Source: Metabacillus idriensis (GTDB lineage Bacteria; Bacillota; Bacilli; Bacillales; Bacillaceae). From it: 64,000 nt of DNA. Location: assembly GCF_009674765.1 (NCBI RefSeq), contig NZ_WKKF01000003.1:248001-312000 (forward strand), given 5' to 3'. The notes beneath the pieces are model-generated. The model was not told the DNA's origin, ran no database searches, and saw nothing but the letters and a program-made list of their open reading frames with translations. Of this stretch, positions 24,981-34,417 are shown piece by piece; positions within the stretch are counted from its first letter, which is position 1; each line of letters begins with the position of its first letter. Position numbers and translations under genes: made by a program.

Positions 24981-26468
24981 TTGAAAAATCAAAACGAATC
25001 GGCTCAAAACGCAGGGACATTCGGGAGCAAAGAAAACTTTTTACTGGTCATAATTATGATTCTGGGTGTGTTTGTAGCCATTTTAAATGAAACGCTGCTT
25101 AATGTTGCCTTAACCAAAATTATGGATGACTTCGGAATTGAGCCGAGCACGGCGCAATGGCTGACTACTGGTTATCTCCTTGTTATCGGGGTCCTTATAC
25201 CGGTCACCGCTTATTTAATTCAGCGTTTCACGACAAGAAGCCTGTTCCTTGGAGCTATGGGATTATTTACGGCGGGGACATTTGTAGCCGCTATCGCACC
25301 AGGGATAGAAATGCTTTTAATCGGAAGGCTGCTTCAGGCAGCGGGTACCGGACTGCTCTTTCCCTTACTAACTAATGTGGTATTCTCAATCGTTCCTATA
25401 GAAAAAAGGGGTTCGGCAATGGGGACCATTGGAATTGTCATTACGTTTGCTCCCGCGATTGGACCCACGCTATCCGGAATCATTGTACAGCATTTCAGCT
25501 GGCGGGTTCTCTTTTACGGGGTTCTGCCGATCGCACTGTTAGTGATTATCTTTGCATTTATGAAGCTTAAAAACGTGACGGAGACAAGTAATCCGAAGAT
25601 TGATCCGCTTTCGCTTCTCCTTTCAACCTTAGGATTCGGAGGGATTGTGTACGGATTCAGCAGTTCCGGAGAAGGACAGGGGGGCTGGTCGAGCTATGAA
25701 GTTCTCATTCCACTTATAATCGGCGTTGGTGCTTTAGCCTTGTTTACTTGGAGGCAATTGACGATTACACAGCCGCTGCTGGATTTACGGACATTTAAAT
25801 ACACCATTTTCAGGATGTCAACGGTCATTATGATGATTATCATGATGGCGATGTTTTCCGCGATGATGCTGCTGCCGATTTTTCTCCAGAATGCATTAGG
25901 CTACAGTCCGTTGAAGGCAGGTTTGGTCATGCTGCCGGGCGGAATTGTCATGGGAATTATGTCACCCATTACAGGCCGTTTATTTGATAAATTTGGTGCC
26001 AAGTGGCTTGCGCTTATCGGGCTTGGGCTGGTCGCGAATACTTTGTGGCAATTTGCCTTCATCACAGTGTCAACCTCCTACAGCACAATTATGATTTTTA
26101 ATACGCTGTTAATGCTGGGGATTTCAATGGTTATGATGCCGATTATGACCAACGCTTTGAACGAACTGCCGCCTCCCTTATATCCGCATGGCACGGCCAT
26201 TATCAGTACGCTCCAGCAGGTTGCCGGCGCAGTCGGGACAGCATTGCTTGTCTCTATCATGACCAATGGTTCTGCTCGTTTTATGGAAAGTACGCTGATT
26301 AAGGATGACGCTGCTACCTTACAAATTCTAGCGATGATTTCTGGCATGAAAAGTGCATTCTTGTTTGCATTCGGACTAGTTGCCATCGCATGGATCGTTT
26401 CATTATTTATCAAACGGGCTGTGCCTGAAGAACAGAGTTTGAAAATGAAGCAAGGTGCTGCGAACTGA
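24981..26468 (+). CDS. MFS drug efflux transporter, DHA2 (EmrB/QacA, 14-TM) family
   Basis: 495 residues with 14 predicted membrane segments. The N-terminal motif LNETLLNVALTKIMDDFGIEPSTAQWL and antiporter motif C-like GSAMGTIGIVITFAPAIGPTLSG mark the EmrB/QacA group; LmrB of B. subtilis is a comparable protein. Likely a proton-coupled multidrug exporter. TTG 24981 is chosen because AAAGGAG lies 8 bases before it; an ATG at 24951 has no binding site. No TetR or MarR regulator is adjacent. It is monocistronic, with a promoter at 24824 and a terminator after the gene. Confidence 0.87.
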   Translation: MKNQNESAQNAGTFGSKENFLLVIIMILGVFVAILNETLLNVALTKIMDDFGIEPSTAQWLTTGYLLVIGVLIPVTAYLIQRFTTRSLFLGAMGLFTAGTFVAAIAPGIEMLLIGRLLQAAGTGLLFPLLTNVVFSIVPIEKRGSAMGTIGIVITFAPAIGPTLSGIIVQHFSWRVLFYGVLPIALLVIIFAFMKLKNVTETSNPKIDPLSLLLSTLGFGGIVYGFSSSGEGQGGWSSYEVLIPLIIGVGALALFTWRQLTITQPLLDLRTFKYTIFRMSTVIMMIIMMAMFSAMMLLPIFLQNALGYSPLKAGLVMLPGGIVMGIMSPITGRLFDKFGAKWLALIGLGLVANTLWQFAFITVSTSYSTIMIFNTLLMLGISMVMMPIMTNALNELPPPLYPHGTAIISTLQQVAGAVGTALLVSIMTNGSARFMESTLIKDDAATLQILAMISGMKSAFLFAFGLVAIAWIVSLFIKRAVPEEQSLKMKQGAAN

Positions 26469-26520
26469 CAAAGAGGTAACACATTATCAGGGCGGGCTAA
26501 TCTATGGCTTTTTATTCCCT

Positions 26521-26549
26521 GGCCAAACAACCAGGGTTTGGCCCTTTTT
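26521..26549 (+). terminator. Intrinsic terminator after DHA2 gene
   Basis: GGCCAAAC (26521-26528) pairs with GTTTGGCC (26536-26543), followed by CTTTTT. Confidence 0.82.
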
Positions 26550-26621
26550 AAACAATCCTTATACGAAATAAAAAGGCCTTTCATAGTGACCTGAGAAATC
26601 TGTAAGAGAATGACATGAACA

Positions 26622-26661
26622 AAACAAGGCGGGCAAAGTTAATCCTTTGCCCGCCTTGTTT
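26622..26661. terminator. Perfect 17-bp hairpin between DHA2 gene and helD
   Basis: AAACAAGGCGGGCAAAG (26622-26638) and CTTTGCCCGCCTTGTTT (26645-26661) with a 6-base loop. It lies upstream of the helD promoter, so it is probably a second terminator insulating helD rather than an attenuator. Confidence 0.7.
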
Positions 26662-26707
26662 AAGTATATATCAGTAAAAACCGTCAATTTCATTGTTAAA
26701 GTATACA

Positions 26708-26736
26708 TTGATAAAAACGGGAAGCTGTGATATATT
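26708..26736 (+). promoter_or_regulatory. Sigma-A promoter of helD
   Basis: TTGATA (26708-26713), a 17-base spacer and TATATT (26731-26736), about 110 bases before the helD start codon. Confidence 0.65.
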
Positions 26737-26854
26737 ACTATAGAAACACATTTTAAATATATAATAATATAAATTTATCCCTATTTTAATCTTACAACAA
26801 AACCCCTCTTCAGTCAACCCTTATTTTTCAATTTTTTTTAAAGGAGTGCTTTGA

Positions 26855-29194
26855 ATGAACAATGACCTTCGGCAGGAGCAGGAACGATTGGATCAGGTGA
26901 CCGGGACAATTTCGGAGCAGATCGGCAAGCTTGCAGATGAAGCCGGCCGGCGCCGGAGTGAAGTGGTCCATATCCAAAGGCACTTTTGGGATGAGGTCAA
27001 GGTGAACACAGATACGTTTGACGACTATCTTGAGACAATCATCGGCTTAAGGCAGCAGGCGCAGGCCCTGACCGTGAGCCAGAACACTCACAGGCATGCA
27101 AAAAGCCGGCTGTCTGTCCTGCAGCGCATGCAAAAAACGCCTTATTTTGGACGTATCGATTTCATCGAAGAAGGAACTCAGGAAGCCGAAAGAGTCTATA
27201 TCGGCATCTCTACGCTTACGGATTCAAGCGGTGAGGATTTCCTGATTTATGACTGGCGGGCTCCGGTCTCGAGTGTTTACTACGATTATCCGCCCGGTCC
27301 AGCTGAATATAAGACTCCCGGCGGCGTCATCAAAGGCAGTCTCGAGAAAAAATGGCAGTACATCATCCGCGGAGGCACTGTAGAATCGATGTTTGACACG
27401 AGTCTTACCATTGGAGACGAGATTTTAAAGCAGGTGCTTGGCAAAGGAACAGACAAACATATGCACAGCATAGTGGCCACCATTCAGCAGGAGCAAAACC
27501 GGATCATCAGGCATATCAGCAGCAGGCTGCTCATTGTGCAAGGTGCTGCAGGCAGCGGCAAGACATCGGCTGCCATGCAGCGGATCGCTTACTTGCTCTA
27601 CAAGTATCGGGATCGTCTGAAGGCTGATCAAATCATTCTATTTTCGCCTAATTCGATGTTTAACAGCTACGTATCCAATGTCTTGCCTGAACTTGGCGAA
27701 GAGAATATGCAGCAGGTTACGTTCCAGGAATACTTGAACCACCGGCTGAGCAGCTCATTTCAAGTTGAGGATCCTTATGATCAATTGGAATATGTGCTCA
27801 CCGCCACAGATGATCCTTCCCACAGGACAAGGTCTGCAAGCATCAAGTTCAAGGCATCGGCCCTGTTTTTCGAAACCATAAAAGCATACAGTCAATCGCT
27901 TGAAGAATCCGGCATGATGTTTAGAGGGATGAAATTCAGAGGAAAACCATTTGTCTCTGCCAAACAAATCGAAGAAAGGTTTTATAGCAGCGACACCTCT
28001 ATCCGCTTTTCCAACAGAATCGAGAAGCTGACAGAATGGCTGAGTGAGAAAATCGATGAAACCGAAAAAATCGAGCTGACCAAGCCGTGGGTTCAGGAAG
28101 AAATTGAGCTTCTCAGCAAAGATGAGTATCAAAAGGCTTTTGCCTACTTAGAGAAAAAACAGGGTTCGAAAGTCGATCTTGATGATTACGAAAAAGAGAT
28201 CAAGGTGCTCGGCCGGATGGTTGTCCGCAAGAAGTTGAAGCCGCTCCGGAAATGGGTGCAGGCGCTTCGTTTCGTCCATTTTACAACCATCTATAGGCAG
28301 CTTTTTTCAAACCCGGCGAGCATCAACAAGTGGATTGCGGGGAACACACCTGAGGAGTGGGAGGATATTTGCCTGTTGACCATGAACATGCTTAATGAGG
28401 GCAAACTTTATTATGAGGATGCTCCGCCGTTTTTATTTTTGAAAGAGCAGATTCAGGGGTTTCAGACAAACACCTCTATTAAGCACGTGCTTGTAGACGA
28501 GGCACAGGATTATTCTCCGTTTCAATTCGAGTTTTTGAAACGATTGTTTCCTTCCGCAAAGATGACCGTGCTCGGGGACTTTAACCAGGCAATCTTCGTT
28601 CACGCAAGCGAAATGTCCGATTTCCACCCGCTTACCGGCTTATATGGGCCTGATGAAACAGAAGCGATTCTCTTAAACCGAAGCTACAGATCCACTAAAC
28701 CGATTACCGAATTCACACGGAGGCTCGTTCCTGGCGGAGAACAAATTGCCCCTTTTGAACGCGACGGCGAGATGCCTGTGCTGACACAGATATCCGACCG
28801 AGCCGAGCTGCACCGCCGCATCACATCTAAAGTCGCAGACTTTCAAAAGCGGGGGTACCATTCGATCGCGGTCATATGCAAATCCGCTGCCGAAAGCACC
28901 CATGCCTACAATGCCTTGGGAAGCATTGAAGACATTAAGCTAGTAAAAAGCGGCTCAGTTGAGTACGAGCAAGGCATTGTTGTCATCCCTGCGTATTTGG
29001 CCAAAGGCATAGAATTCGACGCCGTCATCATATATGACGCATCCGCACAAGTATACTTTGATGAGAGCCTTCGCAGATTGTTCTATACCGCCTGCACCCG
29101 GGCTTTGCATCACTTACAGCTGTTCAGTGTTGGTGAACCGTGTGCATTTTTGCAGGAGGCATCGAGGGAGAGTTTGATTCAGAGTTCGACTTAA
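26855..29194 (+). CDS. helD: RNA polymerase recycling motor ATPase HelD
   Basis: 779 residues, close to the B. subtilis HelD length. The N-terminal coiled coil (about 1-90) reaches into the polymerase secondary channel. Walker A GAAGSGKT is at 230-237 (superfamily 1, UvrD-like), motif II is LVDEAQDYSPFQ, and motif VI lies near TACTRALHHLQLF. HelD frees stalled RNA polymerase from nucleic acid after transcription, with ATP driving release. The ATG has AAAGGAG upstream. The gene stands alone between strong terminators, as is usual. Confident family call. Confidence 0.92.
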   Translation: MNNDLRQEQERLDQVTGTISEQIGKLADEAGRRRSEVVHIQRHFWDEVKVNTDTFDDYLETIIGLRQQAQALTVSQNTHRHAKSRLSVLQRMQKTPYFGRIDFIEEGTQEAERVYIGISTLTDSSGEDFLIYDWRAPVSSVYYDYPPGPAEYKTPGGVIKGSLEKKWQYIIRGGTVESMFDTSLTIGDEILKQVLGKGTDKHMHSIVATIQQEQNRIIRHISSRLLIVQGAAGSGKTSAAMQRIAYLLYKYRDRLKADQIILFSPNSMFNSYVSNVLPELGEENMQQVTFQEYLNHRLSSSFQVEDPYDQLEYVLTATDDPSHRTRSASIKFKASALFFETIKAYSQSLEESGMMFRGMKFRGKPFVSAKQIEERFYSSDTSIRFSNRIEKLTEWLSEKIDETEKIELTKPWVQEEIELLSKDEYQKAFAYLEKKQGSKVDLDDYEKEIKVLGRMVVRKKLKPLRKWVQALRFVHFTTIYRQLFSNPASINKWIAGNTPEEWEDICLLTMNMLNEGKLYYEDAPPFLFLKEQIQGFQTNTSIKHVLVDEAQDYSPFQFEFLKRLFPSAKMTVLGDFNQAIFVHASEMSDFHPLTGLYGPDETEAILLNRSYRSTKPITEFTRRLVPGGEQIAPFERDGEMPVLTQISDRAELHRRITSKVADFQKRGYHSIAVICKSAAESTHAYNALGSIEDIKLVKSGSVEYEQGIVVIPAYLAKGIEFDAVIIYDASAQVYFDESLRRLFYTACTRALHHLQLFSVGEPCAFLQEASRESLIQSST

Positions 29195-29203
29195 AGGAAT
29201 AGT

Positions 29204-29247
29204 AAAAAAGGAAGGAAAGGCATACATTCTGCCTTTCCTTCCTTTTT
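29204..29247. terminator. Bidirectional terminator between helD and VOC gene
   Basis: A long GA/CT-rich stem (AAAAAGGAAGGAAAGGCA with TGCCTTTCCTTCCTTTTT) with a 7-base loop, between convergent genes. Confidence 0.88.
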
Positions 29248-29257
29248 ATCATAAATC

Positions 29258-29653
29258 CTATTTCGCATTCACATCAGGCTGATGAATCCCAAAGATATTG
29301 CCTTCGGTATCAAGGTAGTACCCTTGCCACGCCATTCCGGGCAGCGCATATTTCGGTAATGCCACCTTGCCGCCTTGCTCGATAATTTTCGTTTCCGTTA
29401 CATCGTAGTTTTCCACTCCCAATGTACAGGAAAATCCATTTAACGGCTGGTTTTGTTCCGGCGGAGGACCTTGTCTCTGCATCAAAGCCCCATTGATTCC
29501 GGGTTCATTCTCGTCGCCGGTCACTGCTCCAAAGTAAGGAAGCCCGGCATAATCACTCCAGTCCTGAAATGTCCAACCGAATACCTCTCCATAAAACTTC
29601 TTTGCGCGTTCCATGTCGTTTACGTGAATTTCAAAGTGAATTAATCTGCCCAT
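29258..29653 (-). CDS. VOC (glyoxalase/bleomycin-resistance) family protein
   Basis: 131 residues. Two beta-alpha-beta-beta-beta modules are visible, beginning IHFEIHVNDMERAKKFYGEVFGW and FSCTLGVENYDVTETKIIEQGG. His6, Glu and the late GYYLDTEGNIFGIHQ motif match metal-site positions of the glyoxalase-like group. The reaction is unknown. The ATG follows GGGAGG at a good distance. It is monocistronic and convergent with helD. Confidence 0.83.
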   Translation of the reverse strand: MGRLIHFEIHVNDMERAKKFYGEVFGWTFQDWSDYAGLPYFGAVTGDENEPGINGALMQRQGPPPEQNQPLNGFSCTLGVENYDVTETKIIEQGGKVALPKYALPGMAWQGYYLDTEGNIFGIHQPDVNAK

Positions 29654-30317
29654 GAGTACCTCCCATATCCCTAATAATTTATGATAATTTTCATAATACT
29701 TCTTTATAGTAAATCAATCTCTTACCCAAGTTCAATGATTTATCCCATTTTCTTACATAAGTCTTGCGTTTTTTTATTTAAGGCTCCTGTTATACGTAAC
29801 ACATAAGTATCGTTCGTATCATCAAAAAGATAAAAACACCTGTTGCCTAAAGGGTAATCAACCTTTAAATCCTACATTTAATCTCAATGAAAAAAAGCAG
29901 GAACCTTTTAAGGTTTCTGCTTCATAATTTAAAACGAGCTTTGTCACACATTCCGCATGTGTCGACTTCTGGTCACTACTTCAATTGACCATATAAGGGT
30001 TAGAAAAACGGTAATGTTAAGATCCTTGTTTTTCTTCAAATAATTTTAATGAATAAAGTTATGTAGCAACTCCGGCGTTATATCATTTATATTTATAAGC
30101 TTCTTCAGCTAGTTGGTGACAGAGTGGTGGCATAAAGAAACATACTGCCACCAATTCTATCTGTTTAAATCAGAATAAGGATAAACAAAAGCCTATTTAT
30201 CAACGTTTTCAATCTTAATCTAATATAATCAGATTCGCTTTACAACGTATGATCCACAACACTCTTCTATAACTAATGGTCAGCCTGATTTCCGCTTGAC
30301 CATTTTTATCCAGTTCA
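29654..30317. other. Gene-free region of about 660 bases
   Basis: No convincing ORF. A hairpin with arms GCAGGAACC and GGTTTCTGC (29893-29922) has a T run on the minus strand, making it a candidate distal terminator for the cupin gene upstream. Next to it, 29931-29970 carries AAAACGAGCTTTG plus an ACACAT/ATGTGT hairpin, a motif also present at 21293 and partly at 35598. The rest is AT-rich without visible structure. Confidence 0.5.
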
Positions 30318-31199
30318 TTATTTTTTCCAATACGCTTTTGCTTCTTCCTCAAGCACTTTCAACCTACTATAATAATCAGGAAATTCACTGAGATGAGCTA
30401 GTGCAATTTTTCCAGTAGTGATAGGTTCATCCGCAGTAACATTAGTCTGATTGTATTTTCTTCCATGTTCAAGTTCGGTATTTACTCCCATCCAAAACTC
30501 ATTTAAATCAAATTTACTATTGGTAAAATCAATACCTAAAAGTAAAGCTATTGCTGCTGCTTCCTCTTTAGAAAAGCTAGTTTTAGAGGTGTTAGAATTT
30601 GTTGTATCAATATTTTCGGGTCTAAACATATTTGAATTTTTTATAATTATATTTTTGTCATTACGATGACCATAAGCATCTTCCGTAGCTACTGCATCTG
30701 ATTTGGTAACATGAATAGTACCAAATGGATGGTTAGGAGGAGCATATATCGAATAAAGTTTTAGCGGAATATTTCCTGTATTGGTTAGATTATGCCATGT
30801 TCCAGCGGGTATCATTATTGCAAAATCGTCATAGACATTTCTTTCAAAGTCAAAATTATCTTTACTCTTGCCCATTTGAACAATTCCCTGTCCTTGTTCA
30901 ATACGTAAGAACTGATCAACGTCAGGATGCATTTCCAAACCGATATCTTCGCCAACATTGAGACTCATTAAAGTAACTTGCAAACGATCCCCTGTCCATA
31001 AAGCGGTACGATAGGTTTTGTTTCGCTTCGTAGCCTCATTGATATTAACTCCAAATGGTTCTGATCCATAATCTTTAAAACCATATTGGTTAGTACCCTT
31101 AGGAATATTCCTGTAAACAGACTGTCTTTCACTCATTGGTGCATTAACATAATAATGATATTGATTTTGATATGGATAAATACTAGGGACATTGTACAT
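30318..31199 (-). CDS. Cupin protein with C-terminal DUF5661 domain
   Basis: About 293 residues and two domains. The cupin (about 70-165) has EDIGLEMHPDVDQFLRIEQG and MIPAGTWHNLTNTG, giving His/Asp/His metal-ligand candidates. The C-terminal part (about 215-293; FSKEEAAAIALLLGIDF then a helix ending SRLKVLEEEAKAYWKK) is the DUF5661 module. The Tyr/Asn/Gln-rich N-terminus (SIYPYQNQYHYY) resembles spore-surface proteins. The start is uncertain: ATG 31199 has AAGGG 9 bases upstream; ATG 31208 and GTG 31217 are alternatives. It is divergent from the DUF2642/Mn-catalase pair 690 bases away, which may be a related stress or spore function (inference). Confidence 0.78.
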   Translation of the reverse strand: MYNVPSIYPYQNQYHYYVNAPMSERQSVYRNIPKGTNQYGFKDYGSEPFGVNINEATKRNKTYRTALWTGDRLQVTLMSLNVGEDIGLEMHPDVDQFLRIEQGQGIVQMGKSKDNFDFERNVYDDFAIMIPAGTWHNLTNTGNIPLKLYSIYAPPNHPFGTIHVTKSDAVATEDAYGHRNDKNIIIKNSNMFRPENIDTTNSNTSKTSFSKEEAAAIALLLGIDFTNSKFDLNEFWMGVNTELEHGRKYNQTNVTADEPITTGKIALAHLSEFPDYYSRLKVLEEEAKAYWKK

Positions 31200-31217
31200 T
31201 TTCTTCATTCCCTTCAC

Positions 31218-31886
31218 AGATATACAAAAACATCATATGCCTATCCTTAGGGAATGTTCTTCTATTTATTTTTACTTATAATCTTAAGATCTATATAACA
31301 CACACAATTCTTAGCAATCAAGCTATCGATGGTCTGTGATACATCTTGCAAAAACGTTTTCCATTTTTCTCCTAAAGATTTGATTAATCCAATATGGAAC
31401 CTGATCTCATAAGGTTCCACTCCTATGAGATACCCCTTTTAAGATTCTTTCTGTTGTTACAATGATTGAAACAAGTGAAAGTTATGCGCTGAGATATCTA
31501 AAGTTTGATATTCATGTAAATTGGCAAGTGGATAAACGGTAAGCTACTGATAAAAAAGGCGGATATGATTTTGTAAAAACTCACATCGATGAAAGATGTC
31601 TCGTAATTATTTTCCTTGTTCAATGTTTAAAGCATCTTCTAAAGCACGGAATGAAGCCATTGAGTGGGCTGAGAGCAAATGCCGCTAATCCGCGCCAATG
31701 GATTAATCACGATTCTCTTACTCATCCTTCACCACCCCTGTCGTGTCATAGCTAATGAACAGCGCCATGGCATCTGGAGAACCAAACTGAGCATAAAAGA
31801 GTCCAATTGAACAGTTGTTTTTCAGTCTTTTTTCATATCGAGAAACATATACTCAGTAAGAATGACTTCAGAATAGGAGGATCTAA
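31218..31886. other. Gene-free region of about 670 bases with decayed ORF traces
   Basis: Only fragments are seen. A 26-codon plus-strand frame begins near 31461 (MIETSESYALRYLK). A minus-strand frame ending near 31608 reads HLLSAHSMASFRALEDALNIEQGK, which looks protein-like but has no start or binding site and is preceded by a stop. These may be remnants of lost genes. Confidence 0.35.
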
Positions 31887-32096
31887 ATGACAAACAACAA
31901 CCTGTTAAGCTTTTATGATCCCTATGTTTATCAGACATTAACAACCATTGTTGGTAAAATGGTTACTGTTCAAACCATAAGAGGCAGCGTTCGTGGCTCC
32001 TTGAAAAATGTAATGCCAGATCACATTGTTGTCGAATCTAACGAAACTCCCTTTTTTATTCGTACCCAGCAAATTATTTGGGTTTTTCCTGGTTAA
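31887..32096 (+). CDS. DUF2642 family small protein
   Basis: 69 residues, one DUF2642 domain: an N-terminal Y-D-P-Y-V-Y-Q-T-L helix, then VGKMVTVQTIRGSVRGSLKNVMPDHIVVESNETPFFIRTQQIIWVFP, split here into Sm-like beta strands. Members occur only in spore formers and some are coat-associated. The ATG follows TAGGAGG. It lies 24 bases before the manganese catalase gene, so the two are co-transcribed. Confidence 0.75.
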   Translation: MTNNNLLSFYDPYVYQTLTTIVGKMVTVQTIRGSVRGSLKNVMPDHIVVESNETPFFIRTQQIIWVFPG

Positions 32097-32120
32097 CAAA
32101 AAGGAAGTGGAGGGGAAAAA

Positions 32121-33011
32121 ATGTTTAAAAGAATAAATAAATTGGCAATTGAACTTCCTATACCCGCACACGGCGATATGAATGCAGCAGCAGCAGTACA
32201 AGAGCTCTTGGGTGGCAAGTTTGGGGAGATGTCTACCTTAAATAACTATATGTTTCAGTCTTTTAACTTCAGAAATAAAAAAAAGCTAAAACCATTCTAT
32301 GAGTTAGTGGCAAGCATTACAGCAGAAGAATTTGGTCATGTAGAACTTGTTTCTAATACGATTAATTTGTTATCGGTAGGGAATACTTTTCCAGGGGATC
32401 CAGATATTACTCCACTTCAAAATGGGAAGGATGCGAGAAACACCCACCATTTTATTTCTACAGCTCAAACGGCTATACCAGGTGATTCAATGGGAAGACC
32501 TTGGACTGGTGATAATGTTTTTAATAGCGGAAATCTGGTTTTAGATTTAACACATAACTTTTTTCTAGAAATTGGTGCACGTACACATAAAATGAGAGTT
32601 TATGAGATGACTGATCACCCAGTTGCTAGAACCATGATTGGGTATTTGCTTGTTCGTGGAGGAACACATATCCTCGCCTATGCGAAAGCAATCGAAATTG
32701 CTACAGGGGTAGACTTGACGAAAATGCTTCCAATTCCAAATCTTGATAACTCAAAATTTGATTATGCCAAACCGTTCATAGAAAAAGGCTTAAGCAATGT
32801 GCTATTCACATGGAGCGAAACAGAATACAGGGATATCGGAATGATTTGGAAAGGAACAAATCCGGAAAATGGGCAACCGCTTGAAGTGAAAATTGGTACT
32901 CCTGAAGGCGGACCAATTCCAGACTTAGAGGATTTACCTGAAGAATTTGCTCCTGGTATTACTAGGGACGATTATGAATTAATCAAAAAACGTCTAATGG
33001 AAAATTTATAA
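32121..33011 (+). CDS. Manganese catalase (non-haem, YdbD-like)
   Basis: 296 residues. The di-manganese ligands are recognisable as Glu in the first helix (VQELLGGKFGEM), E-x-x-H in ITAEEFGHVE, Glu in FFLEIGARTHK and His in RGGTHILAYA. The protein is longer than the spore-coat CotJC type and similar to YdbD. It converts H2O2 to water and oxygen in the cytoplasm or developing spore. The ATG follows GGAGGGG. The operon ends at the hairpin at 33056. Confidence 0.88.
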   Translation: MFKRINKLAIELPIPAHGDMNAAAAVQELLGGKFGEMSTLNNYMFQSFNFRNKKKLKPFYELVASITAEEFGHVELVSNTINLLSVGNTFPGDPDITPLQNGKDARNTHHFISTAQTAIPGDSMGRPWTGDNVFNSGNLVLDLTHNFFLEIGARTHKMRVYEMTDHPVARTMIGYLLVRGGTHILAYAKAIEIATGVDLTKMLPIPNLDNSKFDYAKPFIEKGLSNVLFTWSETEYRDIGMIWKGTNPENGQPLEVKIGTPEGGPIPDLEDLPEEFAPGITRDDYELIKKRLMENL

Positions 33012-33055
33012 TGGTTTTTTTGCAGGAAAAATATTAATTAAATTTGGATTTGTTT

Positions 33056-33082
33056 AGCGAACGGCAACAGCCACTGTTCGCT
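33056..33082 (+). terminator. Intrinsic terminator after Mn-catalase gene
   Basis: AGCGAAC (33056-33062) and GTTCGCT (33076-33082), followed by ATTTTC. Confidence 0.65.
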
Positions 33083-33454
33083 ATTTTCATTCATACTTCA
33101 ACAATCCAAGTTGACACTTAAATAGAATCAGTTTGAAGTCGTCTGATGAAAATTTTTCCTTGTTTTTTTATTATTCTTGGAAACTTAACTCACTAGAAAA
33201 CGATAGAAAATTTTACTTTTCACGCTGGCAGCAAAGATGTCAGTTATGTTAGTCTCTGTATGACAATAAATAAGAGCCTCCCCACTCAGGAAAGGCCCTC
33301 TACTCACTGTTAAATCTTTATTTATCTTTACTTACAAGTAGCGAACAGCACTCCACATGCCTTAAGTGTTTGCAGCAATACTGGCGGTATGCTGTGAGTT
33401 TATTTATCTTCCTGTTCAATAAAATTGTTTTCCGTTCCACTGTACAGCTCTGCC
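33083..33454. other. Gene-free stretch between Mn-catalase and next gene
   Basis: About 370 bases without a coding ORF. I see only AT-rich sequence and weak inverted repeats. Confidence 0.4.
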
Positions 33455-33919
33455 TTAATATTCTCCTTTGATGACAAAAAACGAGCCCCTGATGGTTCCA
33501 GCGAGTTTAGACTTCTGTCTGGCAAACTTAAACTTGCCTTCTAACTCCTTTGGTATCTCCATTCCCTCAGAAAGCTTAAAGCCCACTGCCCTCTTCTTCT
33601 GATCATCAACGGTATACATGATGTTGACCGCGAGACCATCCTCATAAAAAACGTAGGCAAATTTAATATTTGCCACTTGAAATCTGGACGTTTCCAGCGG
33701 TTTGGCCGCAAACTCGATATCACGCTCTTCCTTTAAAATCCGGTTCACATAATCGATTGTCTCCTGGCTTTCGTTCGCTGGTACAACCGCAAATTCGTGT
33801 TTGTATTTGTTCATAAAGTAACGAGATTCATTTGCCCGTAAACCAGCAAGCGCTTCTGCTGCAGGCGAAGACTCTAAACCAGCCGCAGACACATTTTTAA
33901 AATCAACGATACAGGACAT
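33455..33919 (-). CDS. Uncharacterised protein in the effector-binding/WYL locus
   Basis: 154 residues, not recognised to a named family. It is soluble with alternating strands; the segment FQVANIKFAYVFYEDGLAVN and the late IRGSFFVIKGEY are the most conserved-looking parts. ATG 33919 is favoured by GGAGGG six bases upstream; ATG 33925 abuts that site. It follows the effector-binding protein gene by 18 bases on the same strand, so the two form an operon divergent from a WYL regulator. Confidence 0.65.
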   Translation of the reverse strand: MSCIVDFKNVSAAGLESSPAAEALAGLRANESRYFMNKYKHEFAVVPANESQETIDYVNRILKEERDIEFAAKPLETSRFQVANIKFAYVFYEDGLAVNIMYTVDDQKKRAVGFKLSEGMEIPKELEGKFKFARQKSKLAGTIRGSFFVIKGEY

Positions 33920-33937
33920 TGCCATCCCTCCTTTTGA

Positions 33938-34417
33938 TTATTTCCTGACAACAGGAATCCACATTTCCCCATAAATCATGCCGTTACGATGCTCCATCTC
34001 AACACTTGCATTTGGTCCGCCAACATAGGCAACATCCTTTGCTTCTGGAAGGACTTGACCAAAGGCAATAGCAGCAAGCTGGTTATTCAAATCATCAGCT
34101 GACTTTCCTTCGCCTTTAACCACTACGTATTCCCCTTTAGGAAATTGAATCACTCTCGCTTCTTCTGGTGCAGGTTCCTCTGTCATGACGCCTGCATAAT
34201 GCATCATCTTGTTATTTACCGCTTCGTTCACAGCAAAAACATAGTCATTGGCGGCCATGGATTTTAAAGTATCCAGCCTTCCATCTTGGCTGACGCCTTG
34301 CCAAAATTCGAACTTTTCCCTGTGTATGCCTGCATAGTCTGTGTAATCGCTTTTTAGCTCAGTTCCAAGACCGATTACGGTAAAGCCTTCTTTTTCTTCC
34401 AATGTATAATTTGCCAT
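33938..34417 (-). CDS. GyrI-like / AraC effector-binding domain protein (YobU-like)
   Basis: 159 residues forming a single AraC-type effector-binding (GyrI-like) fold without a DNA-binding domain. Segments such as VIGLGTELKSDY, the central EEARVIQFPKGEYVVVKGEG and the end GEMWIPVV are typical. These proteins bind small hydrophobic ligands, and some hydrolyse them. B. subtilis has the comparable neighbour pair yobU/yobV, and here too a WYL regulator is divergently encoded 107 bases away. The ATG follows AGAGG. The ligand is unknown. Confidence 0.78.
   Translation of the reverse strand: MANYTLEEKEGFTVIGLGTELKSDYTDYAGIHREKFEFWQGVSQDGRLDTLKSMAANDYVFAVNEAVNNKMMHYAGVMTEEPAPEEARVIQFPKGEYVVVKGEGKSADDLNNQLAAIAFGQVLPEAKDVAYVGGPNASVEMEHRNGMIYGEMWIPVVRK

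Noticed and set aside
26622-26661. helD leader attenuator
   Set aside because: The hairpin lies upstream of the best helD promoter, so it cannot be in the helD transcript if that promoter is used.
31650-31730. MSKRIVINPLARISG-type peptide resembling a hydrogenase N-terminus (minus strand)
   Set aside because: Only 28 codons, followed by a stop, with no hydrogenase genes anywhere nearby; chance resemblance.
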